44,552 nucleotides of DNA from Flavobacteriales bacterium (GTDB lineage Bacteria; Bacteroidota; Bacteroidia; Flavobacteriales_D; Crocinitomicaceae), in NCBI GenBank assembly GCA_947500875.1, contig CANMUN010000018.1, positions 1 through 44,552 of the forward strand, read 5' to 3'. Position 1 is the first letter of the stretch. The number at the start of each line of letters is the position of its first letter. Below the pieces are notes generated by a model. That model made no database searches. It saw only the letters and a program-made list of their open reading frames with translations, and was not told where the DNA came from. The translations under genes and the position numbers were made by a program. This document shows positions 9,148 to 18,168 of this stretch, piece by piece.

Positions 9148-9175
9148 CGTTTATAGGGTTAAAATTCATTTTCAT

Positions 9176-9598
9176 TTACCGTTGATTTTCCCATGCTTCT
9201 TGGCTAAACAGGACCGTACCCTTAAAAACGGATACCACCTCTTTTGCCGCATTGGTAACCAACACTTCGTACCTTCCCACGGTCTTACCTCGGCTGATTT
9301 CCCTCGATTCAGCCGTTAATACCTCCCCCAAAAGCACCTTTTTTACATGCGAAATGGAGGTTTCAATGCTCATTGCAATTCGACCGTGTGTATTGGAGGC
9401 AAATGCCATGGTTGAATCCGAAAGGGAATACGTAATTCCACCGTGGGCAATGCCGAAACCGTTGGTCATCGAATCATTCACCCGCAATCGCAGTACGCAT
9501 CGCCCTGCGTCAATCTCCAACAATTCCATTCCCAAGGCGCAGGTAAAGGCATCTTTTACCCACATGCGCTGGACAATTTCATCCGGTTTCAACTTCAT
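9176..9598 (-). CDS. PaaI-type hotdog-fold acyl-CoA thioesterase
   Basis: 140 residues. The hotdog signature NGFGIAHGGITYSLSDSTMAFA (~45-66) carries the HGG turn and the acidic residue used by PaaI-type thioesterases, followed by VSHVKKVLLGEVLTAESREISRG and a terminal strand VSVFKGTVL. It probably hydrolyses aromatic or medium-chain acyl-CoA thioesters; no phenylacetate degradation genes are adjacent, so the substrate is open. The start codon overlaps the stop of the upstream metallo-hydrolase gene by 4 nt, pointing to translational coupling. Confidence 0.85.
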   Translation of the reverse strand: MKLKPDEIVQRMWVKDAFTCALGMELLEIDAGRCVLRLRVNDSMTNGFGIAHGGITYSLSDSTMAFASNTHGRIAMSIETSISHVKKVLLGEVLTAESREISRGKTVGRYEVLVTNAAKEVVSVFKGTVLFSQEAWENQR

Positions 9599-10449
9599 CC
9601 CAATTCTGCCAAATTAAAAGCACTCTCCAAGCGAACACCGCGATCGCTATGGGTTAAGGTACAGCATTCGTTAACGCTGTCATGCTCTAAAAACAAAACG
9701 TATTGGTTGTCAGCCGCTTTTTGTAAAAAACGCTCCTTTTCCACAAGTGTTTGAAGGGGACGAGTATCGTATCCCATTACGTAAGGCAATGGAATATGTC
9801 CAATGCTGGGCAATAAATCAGCCATAAACACAAGGGTTCTTCCTTGGTACTGTATGTGAGGAATCATCATGCTGTCGGTATGTCCGTCAACAAATAACAT
9901 ATCAACCCCGGGAAAAACTCCTTCCGAATAATCCCCGTTCCTTTGAATGAACTTCAGTTGGCCGCTTTCTTGAATCGGCAAAATATTATCGGCAAGAAAC
10001 GAAGCTTTTTCGCGTGGATTGGGCACCGTAGCCCAAGCCCAATGATGTTCGTTGCTCCAATAGGTAGCATTTTTAAAAACGGGTCTGAAACCATTTTTTG
10101 CATCATTCCAGGCAATTGCACCCCCGCAATGGTCGAAATGCAAATGCGTTAACACGACATCGGTAATGTCATCCGGATGAAAACCAAGGTTGTTCAAACT
10201 TGACGTAAGACTTGCATTTCCGTGTAAAAAATAATGCGAAAAAAACTTCTCACTTTGCTTGTCTCCAATACCGCAATCCATTAAAATTAATCGAGGGCCG
10301 TCTTCCATGAGCAAGCAACGCAAGGCCCAGGTGCACAGGTTATTTTCATCCGCTGGATTGGTTTTCTGCCAGAGCGATTTGGGAACCACACCGAACATAG
10401 CACCTCCGTCCAGTTTAAAAAAGCCCGTATCAACAACGTGTAATTTCAT
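9595..10449 (-). CDS. Metallo-beta-lactamase-fold hydrolase
   Basis: 284 residues with the metal-binding motif THLHFDH (H102, H104, D106, H107), a later histidine in FVDGHTD and a final one near LFLEHD. This is the AttM/YtnP-like branch of soluble MBL hydrolases, which often act on lactones or other esters; the specific substrate cannot be read from sequence. No signal peptide is seen, so it is cytoplasmic. It overlaps the upstream DUF1573 gene by 4 nt and the downstream thioesterase gene by 4 nt, giving a tight three-gene unit. Confidence 0.85.
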   Translation of the reverse strand: MKLHVVDTGFFKLDGGAMFGVVPKSLWQKTNPADENNLCTWALRCLLMEDGPRLILMDCGIGDKQSEKFFSHYFLHGNASLTSSLNNLGFHPDDITDVVLTHLHFDHCGGAIAWNDAKNGFRPVFKNATYWSNEHHWAWATVPNPREKASFLADNILPIQESGQLKFIQRNGDYSEGVFPGVDMLFVDGHTDSMMIPHIQYQGRTLVFMADLLPSIGHIPLPYVMGYDTRPLQTLVEKERFLQKAADNQYVLFLEHDSVNECCTLTHSDRGVRLESAFNLAELG

Positions 10450-10940
10450 GATTTCTTTTTAGGACTTACGTTTGCCTTGATTTGTAAAACCGTGATTCCC
10501 GGATCCGTGTTGGTCATGACCGTGACGGTTTTTTGTTCAAGACCAATTTGATGTTCCTTCGGGTGAAACCTTACTTCAATTTGGCTTGTATCCCCCGGAG
10601 CAATGGGATTTTTATTCCAGGTAGGAACGGTGCAACCGCAGGAAGTTTTAACATCGTAGATGCGTAAAGGTTTTTGTCCAGTATTGCGGAATGAAAAGAA
10701 CGTGCTATAATCCGCATCCGCTGTTATTTTTCCGTAATCGTGAACGGTTCTTGAAAACGCAATCTTCGTAGTATTTTTCGCACGCTCTTGTTCTTCTACC
10801 TCCACGGATTTTAAAGATTCTTTTAGCTGCTGCTCATTTTCTTCATTCGCAACAATGCTCGACTTGAATTCGCTTTTAGGAGAGGGGTTAGAACATCCCA
10901 AAACCGTAAATAACGCAACGAATAATCCTATTTTCTTCAT
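10446..10940 (-). CDS. DUF1573 lipoprotein
   Basis: 164 residues. A lipoprotein signal peptide with lipobox VLGC (Cys16) is followed by a short charged linker and a DUF1573 domain: HDYGKITADADYSTFFSFRNTGQKPLRIYDVKTSCGCTVPTWNKNPIAPGDTSQIEVRF. DUF1573 proteins have an immunoglobulin-like (ASPM/SPD-2/Hydin-type) fold and are abundant in Bacteroidota, role unknown. It is the first gene of the minus-strand run that continues through the hydrolase, thioesterase and channel. A weak promoter-like TATCTTTA lies just upstream. Confidence 0.85.
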   Translation of the reverse strand: MKKIGLFVALFTVLGCSNPSPKSEFKSSIVANEENEQQLKESLKSVEVEEQERAKNTTKIAFSRTVHDYGKITADADYSTFFSFRNTGQKPLRIYDVKTSCGCTVPTWNKNPIAPGDTSQIEVRFHPKEHQIGLEQKTVTVMTNTDPGITVLQIKANVSPKKKS

Positions 10941-10961
10941 GACATCTATCGTGGTTTAAAG

Positions 10962-10997
10962 ATAAAAAAAATCCCGATGAACTGAATCAACGGGATT
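10962..10997 (-). terminator. Rho-independent terminator of tRNA-His
   Basis: On the minus strand AATCCCG and CGGGATT form a 7-bp stem across a 14-nt loop, followed by a run of T. It lies 15 bp past the tRNA-His 3' end and just ahead of the DUF1573 start. Confidence 0.75.
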
Positions 10998-11012
10998 CGC
11001 AATCTTACCAAG

Positions 11013-11087
<75 letters not shown>

Positions 11088-11191
11088 GTTTCAGGGGCAC
11101 AAAGGTATAATAAATTTTTATTTTTTAAACGCCTTCTCACGCCTTTTCGCATTAAAGGTTTCCGATAAAATACAACTGGGCAAATTTCGTT

Positions 11192-11199
11192 TACTTTTG
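11192..11199 (+). promoter_or_regulatory. -7 promoter box TACTTTTG of the TonB-dependent receptor gene
   Basis: The box matches the Bacteroidota -7 consensus TAnnTTTG and ends 4 nt before the GTG start at 11204. This places the expected transcription start at or next to the start codon, so the mRNA is probably leaderless. A -33 TTG at normal spacing is not evident. Confidence 0.55.
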
Positions 11200-11203
11200 C
11201 TTT

Positions 11204-13825
11204 GTGAAATATTGGTTGATTTTCGCGTGTTGCTGCGTTGGCCTATGGTGCTTAGGTCAAAAGGTTACCCTAACCGGAAAATGCATCGACAAAAAAGGAT
11301 CGCCAATGCCTGGAGTCCGCGTCACGGAAAAAAACGGCAAGGTTTCCTCAGCGCTTACCGGTGCCGACGGATGTTTCAGTTTGGATTCCAAATACGAGGA
11401 TACGCTAGAAATCTTGTTCACCTTTGAATCTTTCGTACAAGAGATGAAAGTAGTCGTCAGCGAAGGACCGGTTCAAAGCCTTCCAGCCGTATTATTCCAA
11501 CTTCAAATGAAGGAGACCGTGATTGTGCAGCGGATAAAAGAAGACCCTTTTAATTTGATTGAACTCCCGAAAATTGATTTATTGCAAATGATATCGGTTG
11601 AAAAATACCTTACCCTGACGCAACCTGCTACCTCTAACAATGAACTCACCTCTAATTACAACGTGCGCGGGGGAAACTACGACGAAAACCTGGTATACGT
11701 GAATGGTTTTCTGGTGTATCGTCCTTTCCTTACCCGTTCAGGTCAACAAGAAGGAATGAGTTTCATTCATTCGGCTTTGGTCGAATCCGTCAAATTTTCT
11801 GCGGGAGGGTTCGATGCTCAATATGGGGATCGACTCAGTTCGGTACTGGATATTACGTACAATAAACCAACCACTTTCAAAAGCACCGTTGCCTTAGGTT
11901 TGCTCAGCGAGGAAGGACATATCGAGGGATTATTCGGCAAGCGATTCACCTACTTGGCAGGAGCGAGGTATCGCGCTAATGGCTATTTATTAAATTCCCT
12001 ACCTACGAAAGGCGCCTACAATCCCGTGTTCAGCGACGGACAATTCCTTGGAACTTATACTATAAATCCAAAACTAACGTGGTCGCTTTTAGCGCATTAT
12101 TCTTCCAACAACTACCGTTTTGCCCCTCAAACTTCCAATACAGATTTCGGTACCTCGAATGAAGCTTATTCTTTCCGCATCTATTTCGATGGACAGGAAA
12201 GCACCCGATTTCAAACGGGAATGGTTGGAACTAAATTGCATTACACCCCCGACGATCGGACCCAATTGGATTTCTTTCTAACAGGCTTTCAATCCGATGA
12301 GCGGGAATACTTTGACATTCAAGGGCAATATTATATCAATGAATTGGAAACCGACCCCTCCAAGGAAGAATACGGCGATTCCATTGCAGTATTAGGAATA
12401 GGCACTTTTTTAAACCATGCCCGAAATCGACTGAACGCACAAATCATCAACATTTACCACGAAGGGTCGCATCAATTCAGGGCAGATTACGTAGATTTTT
12501 ACCAAACCCGTTTCGTGGTATCTCAACTAAAATGGGGTATCGGATATGAATACGATCGATTCAATGACGTATTGAGTGAATGGAAAATGATTGATTCGGC
12601 AGGTTACAGTGTGCCACAAGGTTTTCCTTCCGAAGTGGAGCTGTTTGAAACCATTAAGAGCAAATTAAACCTCGAAAACTTCAAAGCAACGGGATATGTA
12701 CAGTGGAACTACAGCCGTTCAAAAAAGCGTTTTCAAGAAAGGGTTGTTCTCACGCAAAAAATTAAAGAACACGGGGTTAAGCGAAAAATCACGGTCGCTG
12801 AAACCCTTCGAGAAAGCACTTCTAAATGGGCTTTTTCCCTTGGTACAAGGGGCGGTTATACCCAAGTTAACAATGAGTTATATGTTACACCTCGAGCTTC
12901 TATCAGTTATTTTCCAAGAGCCTACATGGTAAAAAACAACCGCATCGTACGAAGAAATTTAAGCTATCGGTTATCCGTTGGAACGTACTATCAACCGCCG
13001 TTTTACCGGGAATTCAGAACCTACAATGGCAATTTGAATACGCAGGTTCAATCCCAAAAATCCATGCACGCGGTTTTGGGCACCGATGTCTATTTTAACC
13101 TTTGGAAACGCGATAAACCCTTTAAATTTTCCGGAGAAGTATTTTACAAATATTTGTGGGATGTCAACCCCTACGAAATTGAAAACGTTCGCACCCGTTA
13201 TTATGCAAACAACGAAGCTGTGGCCTACGCAACAGGGTTAGATTTTAACATCCACGGAGAATTTGTTCCCGGCATTGAGTCTTTTTTTAAAGTAGGCGTA
13301 ATGCAAACAAGGGAGAACTTGCTATACGATTCTTACAAAGAATATTACAATGCGTCCGGCGAAAAAATCATTTTTGGCTACAGCCAAGACCAAATCGTAG
13401 TAGACAGTGCCACCTTCTTCCCCGGATTCATTCCCCGTCCAACCGATCAACTTCTAACCGCGGGTGCCTTGGTGCAAGACCAGATGCCGGGGCTCGAAAA
13501 CTTCACCGTTCAGATGGGCCTTCAATACGGAGCTCCACTGCCCTATGGGCCGCCGGGAGAAGACCGTTACAGGGATATTTTACGGATGAAAGCCTATTTC
13601 AGGGTTGACTTAGGATTCAGCTATAACCTCGTTACCAAAAAACCAGGATGGTGGCAACAACACGTCTCAGAATCGATGCTGTCGCTCGAGGTGTTTAATT
13701 TGCTTGGGGTGAATAATGTCCTGTCAAAGCAATGGATACAAGACGTTGAAGGAAAGTATTACAGCATCCCCAACTACCTTACTCAGCGCCGGGTGAATTT
13801 GAAGTTCATTTGCCGATTTAAGTAG
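11204..13825 (+). CDS. TonB-dependent outer-membrane receptor with carboxypeptidase-like N-terminal domain
   Basis: 873 residues from a GTG start; a signal peptide (MKYWLIFACCCVGLWCLGQ) fixes this start. Residues ~20-100 are a carboxypeptidase-regulatory-like beta-sandwich (VTLTGKCIDKKGSPMPGVRVT). The plug domain follows (~135-230, with NYNVRGGNYDENLVYVNGFLVYRPF and SAGGFDAQYGDRLSSVLDITY), then a long beta-barrel ending in the aromatic-terminated strand VNLKFICRFK. It imports an unknown ligand with TonB energy. No SusD partner is adjacent, so polysaccharide uptake is not implied. The 3' end overlaps the convergent response-regulator gene by 8 bp. Confidence 0.9.
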   Translation: MKYWLIFACCCVGLWCLGQKVTLTGKCIDKKGSPMPGVRVTEKNGKVSSALTGADGCFSLDSKYEDTLEILFTFESFVQEMKVVVSEGPVQSLPAVLFQLQMKETVIVQRIKEDPFNLIELPKIDLLQMISVEKYLTLTQPATSNNELTSNYNVRGGNYDENLVYVNGFLVYRPFLTRSGQQEGMSFIHSALVESVKFSAGGFDAQYGDRLSSVLDITYNKPTTFKSTVALGLLSEEGHIEGLFGKRFTYLAGARYRANGYLLNSLPTKGAYNPVFSDGQFLGTYTINPKLTWSLLAHYSSNNYRFAPQTSNTDFGTSNEAYSFRIYFDGQESTRFQTGMVGTKLHYTPDDRTQLDFFLTGFQSDEREYFDIQGQYYINELETDPSKEEYGDSIAVLGIGTFLNHARNRLNAQIINIYHEGSHQFRADYVDFYQTRFVVSQLKWGIGYEYDRFNDVLSEWKMIDSAGYSVPQGFPSEVELFETIKSKLNLENFKATGYVQWNYSRSKKRFQERVVLTQKIKEHGVKRKITVAETLRESTSKWAFSLGTRGGYTQVNNELYVTPRASISYFPRAYMVKNNRIVRRNLSYRLSVGTYYQPPFYREFRTYNGNLNTQVQSQKSMHAVLGTDVYFNLWKRDKPFKFSGEVFYKYLWDVNPYEIENVRTRYYANNEAVAYATGLDFNIHGEFVPGIESFFKVGVMQTRENLLYDSYKEYYNASGEKIIFGYSQDQIVVDSATFFPGFIPRPTDQLLTAGALVQDQMPGLENFTVQMGLQYGAPLPYGPPGEDRYRDILRMKAYFRVDLGFSYNLVTKKPGWWQQHVSESMLSLEVFNLLGVNNVLSKQWIQDVEGKYYSIPNYLTQRRVNLKFICRFK

Positions 13826-14489
13826 CCGAAAATAAAAACTTATTCGGGGAAATCAACTGGGTTTTAACGGCATACATTACAATTCCCGCGGTATTTTTTA
13901 CCCCCAACTTATTCAGGATGTTCTTTCGATGGGTATTAACCGTGTGCTTGCTCAAAAAAAGTTGGTCGGCAATTTGATCGTTCGTATAACCTTCTGCAAT
14001 GAGGATAATGATTTCATTTTCTCGATCGGTCATGACCAAAGGGTCGCAGGTTAGCGCTCCTGCATCTAAATCATCCGGGTTGAGATTCGCCTTGTTAATC
14101 GTATCTAAAATCTTCCCGCAGAAAAACTTATTACCGTCGGCCGTTTCATTCACCGCATCCGCAATTTCCATCAAACTGCAGTCTTTTTTAATGTAACTCA
14201 TGATCCCTCCGCGCAATGCATCAACCAGGGTTTGCGCCGATTGCAAATACGTAAGGCCAATAAAACGCAGTTCGGGATTCAATCGTAAGCTGGATGCAAT
14301 GTCATTGATGTCAAACCCAGGTGCCGTATAATCAATGATCACCAACGCTTTTCTAATGCACGAAACCGTTTTTCGAAGTTCCTCTGAATTCTCTACTTCC
14401 ATGAGCTCCGTCACGCGCTCATGACCGGAAAGCGTAGTTCGGAGTCCTGCGCGCAATAATTCGTTGCTGTCGGCGATGATTACCTTCAC
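13818..14489 (-). CDS. NarL/LuxR-family two-component response regulator
   Basis: 223 residues. A CheY-like receiver domain (1-~120) has phospho-acceptor Asp53 in LVIIDYTAPG, an acidic-pocket Asp7 (the neighbouring pocket residue is Ser8 rather than Asp/Glu), the switch Thr80 and the conserved Lys101/102. The C-terminal LuxR-type HTH spans ~153-215 (MTDRENEIIILIAEGYTNDQIADQLFLSKHTVNTHRKNILNKLGV). It should be a phosphorylation-controlled DNA-binding regulator. No histidine kinase is adjacent, so it is an orphan in this window. A good -7 box lies 20 bp upstream. Confidence 0.9.
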   Translation of the reverse strand: MKVIIADSNELLRAGLRTTLSGHERVTELMEVENSEELRKTVSCIRKALVIIDYTAPGFDINDIASSLRLNPELRFIGLTYLQSAQTLVDALRGGIMSYIKKDCSLMEIADAVNETADGNKFFCGKILDTINKANLNPDDLDAGALTCDPLVMTDRENEIIILIAEGYTNDQIADQLFLSKHTVNTHRKNILNKLGVKNTAGIVMYAVKTQLISPNKFLFSAT

Positions 14490-14509
14490 TTATTTAGAAT
14501 GATTTTAAA

Positions 14510-14517
14510 CAAAGATA
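14510..14517 (-). promoter_or_regulatory. -7 promoter box of the response-regulator gene
   Basis: The plus strand reads CAAAGATA, which is TATCTTTG on the minus strand, an exact TAnnTTTG match. It is 20 bp upstream of the start codon. No -33 TTG at 17-23 bp is seen. Confidence 0.5.
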
Positions 14518-14605
14518 CATCAGACGACCGATATGTTGCGAGTAATTCTCAAAAAAAAATCAACACGCTATTCACAAAGCCGATGACTTGACGCTCAATT
14601 GAGCC

Positions 14606-14613
14606 TATCTTTG
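14606..14613 (+). promoter_or_regulatory. -7 promoter box TATCTTTG of the Sua5 gene
   Basis: Exact TAnnTTTG match ending 4 nt before the ATG at 14618, so the transcript is predicted to be leaderless. An upstream TTG at 14588-14590 gives a spacer of 15, slightly shorter than usual. Confidence 0.6.
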
Positions 14614-14617
14614 CGGT

Positions 14618-15574
14618 ATGACAACGCACCTAACCCGGGATATTTCAAAAATTGCCGAAGCACTGAGGTTCGGTCAAACGGTGGGAATTCCAACGGAAAC
14701 CGTGTATGGCTTAGCAGCTAACGCATTAAACGAACAGGCAGTAGCTTCAATTTTCAGCATAAAAGGGCGACCTACCAGCAATCCCCTAATTTTACATTTT
14801 TACAACCTCGAACAGGCCCGACCCTACATGGAAGAATTTCAGGAAGAACTGTACCTTCTTGAACAACACTTTTGCCCGGGTCCTATCACGTTTCTCGTAG
14901 CCAAAACTCCGCGGGTTCCAGAGATCATTACTGCCGGTTTACCCAGGGTCGCTGTACGATTTCCCTCGCATCCGATGCTTCGGACCCTCCTTGCCGAGCT
15001 TGATTTCCCCCTAGCGGCGCCGAGTGCCAATAAATACGGTGCAGTCAGTCCAACGCAAGCATTGCAAGTGAAAGAACAGCTGAATGGTCTGATTCCTTTT
15101 GTTTTGGATGGTGGACCTTGCAGCTTTGGACTGGAATCAACCATTGTTGGGGTTGAAGGCCAAAAAGTGGTCATTTACCGCCTTGGGAGCATCCCGTTGG
15201 ACGATATTTCGGTCGTTCTCGGCTACATCCCTGAAATCAAAAATCAAACGAGTGCATCTCCCTTAGCCCCAGGCATGGTTAAATTCCATTACGCACCGAA
15301 CACACCGTTAAAATATTTCGATGCATCCGTCCGGGCGAAAGAAGGCATTGGTTATTTGTTCTATCAAAACATACCCGATGGCTTTCCACACCTGCAATGT
15401 ACCGTGCTGAGTCAAGGAGGAGATTTGCGAGAAGTTGCCCGAAATCTATACCGATCTTTAATTGAAATGGATGCCAAGGGATTCCAGCAACTGTACATCG
15501 AAAAACCCGAGCCGATGGGGATAGGGTTAACGCTCTTGGATCGGTTGAACAGGGCAACCGCCAAATTTCAATAG
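14618..15574 (+). CDS. L-threonylcarbamoyladenylate synthase, Sua5 type
   Basis: 318 residues. The YrdC domain fills ~1-190, with GIPTETVYGLAANA (23-36), the KGRPTSNPLILH motif, and APSANKYGAVSPT; a linker and C-terminal Sua5 domain (~220-318) carry SPLAPGMVKFHYAPNTPL. The enzyme makes threonylcarbamoyl-AMP from threonine, bicarbonate and ATP for the t6A37 modification of ANN-decoding tRNAs. The length fits the two-domain Sua5 form rather than the short TsaC form. It stands alone, with its own promoter box and a terminator shared with the convergent L31 gene. Confidence 0.92.
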   Translation: MTTHLTRDISKIAEALRFGQTVGIPTETVYGLAANALNEQAVASIFSIKGRPTSNPLILHFYNLEQARPYMEEFQEELYLLEQHFCPGPITFLVAKTPRVPEIITAGLPRVAVRFPSHPMLRTLLAELDFPLAAPSANKYGAVSPTQALQVKEQLNGLIPFVLDGGPCSFGLESTIVGVEGQKVVIYRLGSIPLDDISVVLGYIPEIKNQTSASPLAPGMVKFHYAPNTPLKYFDASVRAKEGIGYLFYQNIPDGFPHLQCTVLSQGGDLREVARNLYRSLIEMDAKGFQQLYIEKPEPMGIGLTLLDRLNRATAKFQ

Positions 15575-15581
15575 CAAAAAA

Positions 15582-15604
15582 AAACCACTCGCTGGGAGTG
15601 GTTT
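15582..15604. terminator. Bidirectional terminator between sua5 and rpmE2
   Basis: AAACCACTC and GAGTGGTTT form a perfect 9-bp stem with a 5-nt loop, preceded by a run of A and followed by T-rich sequence, so it can act for both convergent genes. Confidence 0.8.
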
Positions 15605-15622
15605 ACTTTTAGTTACCTAAGC

Positions 15623-15877
15623 TTATTTCATCGTTCTACCGAAACGGTTCTTGAATTTATCAATTCGACCCGCCGTATCCACAAACTGAGCAATGCCCGT
15701 AAAGAAAGGATGCGACTTATGGGAAATATCCAACTTCACAAGAGGATACTCATTACCGTCTTCCCATTGAATGGTTTCTTTGGTGGGAGCGCACGAGGGA
15801 CATAAAAAAGCGTATTCGTTGGACATGTCCTTAAATACAACTAGTCGGTAATCATCTGGGTGGATGTCTTTCTTCAT
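15623..15877 (-). CDS. rpmE2: 50S ribosomal protein L31 type B
   Basis: 84 residues from the ATG at 15877 (MKKDIHPDDYRLVVFKDMSNEYAF). An in-frame upstream ATG at 15898 lies inside the promoter box and is rejected. Type B features are the VFKDMS segment and the middle WEDGNEYPLVKLDISHKSHPFFTG, ending VDTAGRIDKFKNRFG. The type A zinc ligands are not conserved, although a CPSC pair occurs at ~25-28. Structural component of the large ribosomal subunit. Confidence 0.93.
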   Translation of the reverse strand: MKKDIHPDDYRLVVFKDMSNEYAFLCPSCAPTKETIQWEDGNEYPLVKLDISHKSHPFFTGIAQFVDTAGRIDKFKNRFGRTMK

Positions 15878-15895
15878 AATGCCAAAATTGGAGTG

Positions 15896-15903
15896 CAAAG
15901 ATA
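15896..15903 (-). promoter_or_regulatory. -7 promoter box of rpmE2
   Basis: The plus strand reads CAAAGATA (TATCTTTG on the minus strand). The expected transcription start is near 15892, between the two candidate ATG codons, which decides for the start at 15877. Confidence 0.6.
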
Positions 15904-16036
15904 ATCGTAAATTGTTAAATCACAAACCAAGTTCAATAAATAAACTACAAACTAACAAAAAAACGCTGAAAACTCTTCACAATTCTTCAAATCAACGCAT
16001 CGGTTTTACTTATTTTTAACCCATTTCCCATATACC

Positions 16037-16948
16037 ATGAAATTCGCTCAACCTATTTCGCTTAAGGACCTTGGTCATTTGACTCAATGTGTAATTCGCG
16101 GCAATGAGCGAATGATGGTTGAGGGCATCAACGAAATCCATCGAGTGGTTCCGGGAGATGTCGTTTTTGTGGATCACCCGAAGTACTATGAAAAAGCCCT
16201 GCAATCCGACGCCAGCGTCGTGATTATCGATAAAGAAGTTCCGTGTCCCGAAGGAAAAGGACTGATGGTTTCCGAGAATCCTTTTCAGGTTTTCAATACG
16301 ATTGCTGCCCATTTTTATGCATTACGCCCTATGACTCCTACGGATCATTCGTTGGCCGCGAAACATCCTGACGTGTATTTTGGTCAAAACGTGCGCATCG
16401 GAGAGCGGGTAAAAATCTTCCCAGGAGCCAGAATATTGGACGACACCGAAATTGGGAACGATGTCATCATCGGATCCAATACCGTAATCGGTCATAACGC
16501 ATTCTATTATAAAAAATCAAACGGTCGCTACAATCCCATGTTCAACTGCGGTAGGGTATTCATCGCGGACGGCGTTGAAATTGGTGCCAATTGTACGATC
16601 GACCGTGGGGTTACCGATACCACATTTATCGGAGAGGGAACTAAAATCGATAATCTGGTACAAATAGGACATGATACACGGGTGGGAAAAAACTGTTTGT
16701 TCGCTTCACAAGTAGGAATAGCCGGTTGTGTTGACATCGAGGATGGTGTAACCTTTTGGGGCCAAGTTGGCTGCGCAAGCGGGGTAAGAATTGGAAGCGG
16801 AACGGTTGTTTTGGCGCAAAGCGGAATTTCAAAAGACTTAGCAGGGAACACCACCTATTTTGGAAGCCCGTGCGGAGAGGTTCGGGAAAAATTCAAAGAA
16901 ATGGCAGCCCTAAAACAACTGCCAGCGCTCATCAATGTGAAAAAATGA
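16037..16948 (+). CDS. UDP-3-O-acylglucosamine N-acyltransferase, LpxD-like
   Basis: 303 residues. An N-terminal LpxD-type uridine-binding region (1-~100) precedes left-handed beta-helix hexapeptide repeats from ~112 to 280 (e.g. NVRIGERVKIFPGARILDDTEIG). The catalytic-type histidine lies in NLVQIGHDTRVG (His212). The enzyme adds the N-linked hydroxyacyl chain to UDP-3-acyl-glucosamine in lipid A synthesis. It is ~40 residues shorter than E. coli LpxD and is not with lpxA/lpxC/fabZ, so it may be the second, stand-alone LpxD homologue common in Bacteroidota. Its stop overlaps the start of the SpoIIE-type phosphatase (ATGA). Confidence 0.85.
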   Translation: MKFAQPISLKDLGHLTQCVIRGNERMMVEGINEIHRVVPGDVVFVDHPKYYEKALQSDASVVIIDKEVPCPEGKGLMVSENPFQVFNTIAAHFYALRPMTPTDHSLAAKHPDVYFGQNVRIGERVKIFPGARILDDTEIGNDVIIGSNTVIGHNAFYYKKSNGRYNPMFNCGRVFIADGVEIGANCTIDRGVTDTTFIGEGTKIDNLVQIGHDTRVGKNCLFASQVGIAGCVDIEDGVTFWGQVGCASGVRIGSGTVVLAQSGISKDLAGNTTYFGSPCGEVREKFKEMAALKQLPALINVKK

Positions 16949-18165
16949 GCGAACGAACCATTGCCCACTTACAACGTCAAATAGACCTGTTTACCCTCAA
17001 GCTCAATGCGTTGCTTTCCGTAAGTTCTGCGATTAACCACCAAGAGAATTTAGGTGGAATGCTAAAGGCCTATGAATTTGTCATCAAGGAACAACTTGGA
17101 TTTCGAAAACACCTCTTACTTTCCGATTACAACGGGTGGAAAGTTTTCATTAAATCCGGAACCAAGGTAAAAACGGAACTTGAAATCAACATCGAACACC
17201 TTTTGAAATTCAAAGAGCTTACCTTCATTTCTGAATCGAATTCCTCGCTATTGAACGAGTTCGAGGCCATCATTCCTGTAATACACGGGGGAAAACCACT
17301 TGCTTATTTACTGATTTCAGCCGAGGGAAAACTGAAATCCAACAACGAACACCTTGAATTTGCAAAAACTTTAACCAACCTAATTTGCGTTGCCATTGAG
17401 AACCGACGCATGGCAGAAACCATACGAGCAAAAGAAGTCATTAACCGCGACCTTGCTACCGCTTCAGAACTTCAGATGTTGTTGTTTCCATCGAACCTTC
17501 CTTCCAACCGAAAAATGGACATTTCGGCAAAATATGTGGCAAGGGATGTGATTGGAGGAGATTATTACGACTTCATCCCTCTAGGTGACGAAGAATACAT
17601 CATTTGCATTGCCGATGTCTCAGGAAAAGGCATTTCAGCCGCTTTACTGATGGCCAATTTTCAAGCAACTTTAAGAACGCTTTTCCGATATCAGCGTTTT
17701 GATCTGTCTTTCCTGATAGAGGAATTGAATAAAAAGGTGATCAACAATGCTAAAGGGGAGAAATTCATTACCTTTTTTATTGGGCATTACAATGCGTACA
17801 CCCGAAAACTAAAATACATCAATGCAGGACATAATCAACCGCTTTTACTGATGGGCAAAAACGTCCATTTACTTTCCGAAGGTTGCACAGGATTGGGCAT
17901 CTTGGACGAATTACCCAGTTTGAAGGTTGGTAAAATTGAAGTCCCCCCCAAAAGTACTTTGGTCCTTTACACGGACGGGGTCGTGGAATTGGAAAATCCC
18001 GAAGGAGAACAATTCAGCATTGAGCAACTGATCAAAATCGTACAATCCTTCTCGTCTCTAAAGATGGAGGACATGAACAGCATTTTGTTTTCTAAACTGG
18101 ACGAATGGAAAGGAGAGCTCCCTTACGGAGACGACACCGCCATTTTAAGCTGTAAATTCTTCTAA
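16945..18165 (+). CDS. SpoIIE/RsbU-type PP2C protein phosphatase with N-terminal GAF-like region
   Basis: 406 residues from the ATG at 16945, which overlaps the lpxD stop; the frame is open further upstream but that part runs inside lpxD. After an N-terminal helix and a GAF-like region (~30-165), the phosphatase domain (~190-406) has the metal-binding motifs GGDYYD, IADVSGKGISAALLMA, LYTDGVVE and GDDTAIL. Such enzymes dephosphorylate Ser/Thr-phosphorylated anti-anti-sigma-type partners. No kinase or STAS protein is adjacent. Convergent with porU2 at 3 bp. Confidence 0.88.
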   Translation: MSERTIAHLQRQIDLFTLKLNALLSVSSAINHQENLGGMLKAYEFVIKEQLGFRKHLLLSDYNGWKVFIKSGTKVKTELEINIEHLLKFKELTFISESNSSLLNEFEAIIPVIHGGKPLAYLLISAEGKLKSNNEHLEFAKTLTNLICVAIENRRMAETIRAKEVINRDLATASELQMLLFPSNLPSNRKMDISAKYVARDVIGGDYYDFIPLGDEEYIICIADVSGKGISAALLMANFQATLRTLFRYQRFDLSFLIEELNKKVINNAKGEKFITFFIGHYNAYTRKLKYINAGHNQPLLLMGKNVHLLSEGCTGLGILDELPSLKVGKIEVPPKSTLVLYTDGVVELENPEGEQFSIEQLIKIVQSFSSLKMEDMNSILFSKLDEWKGELPYGDDTAILSCKFF

Positions 18166-18168
18166 GAA

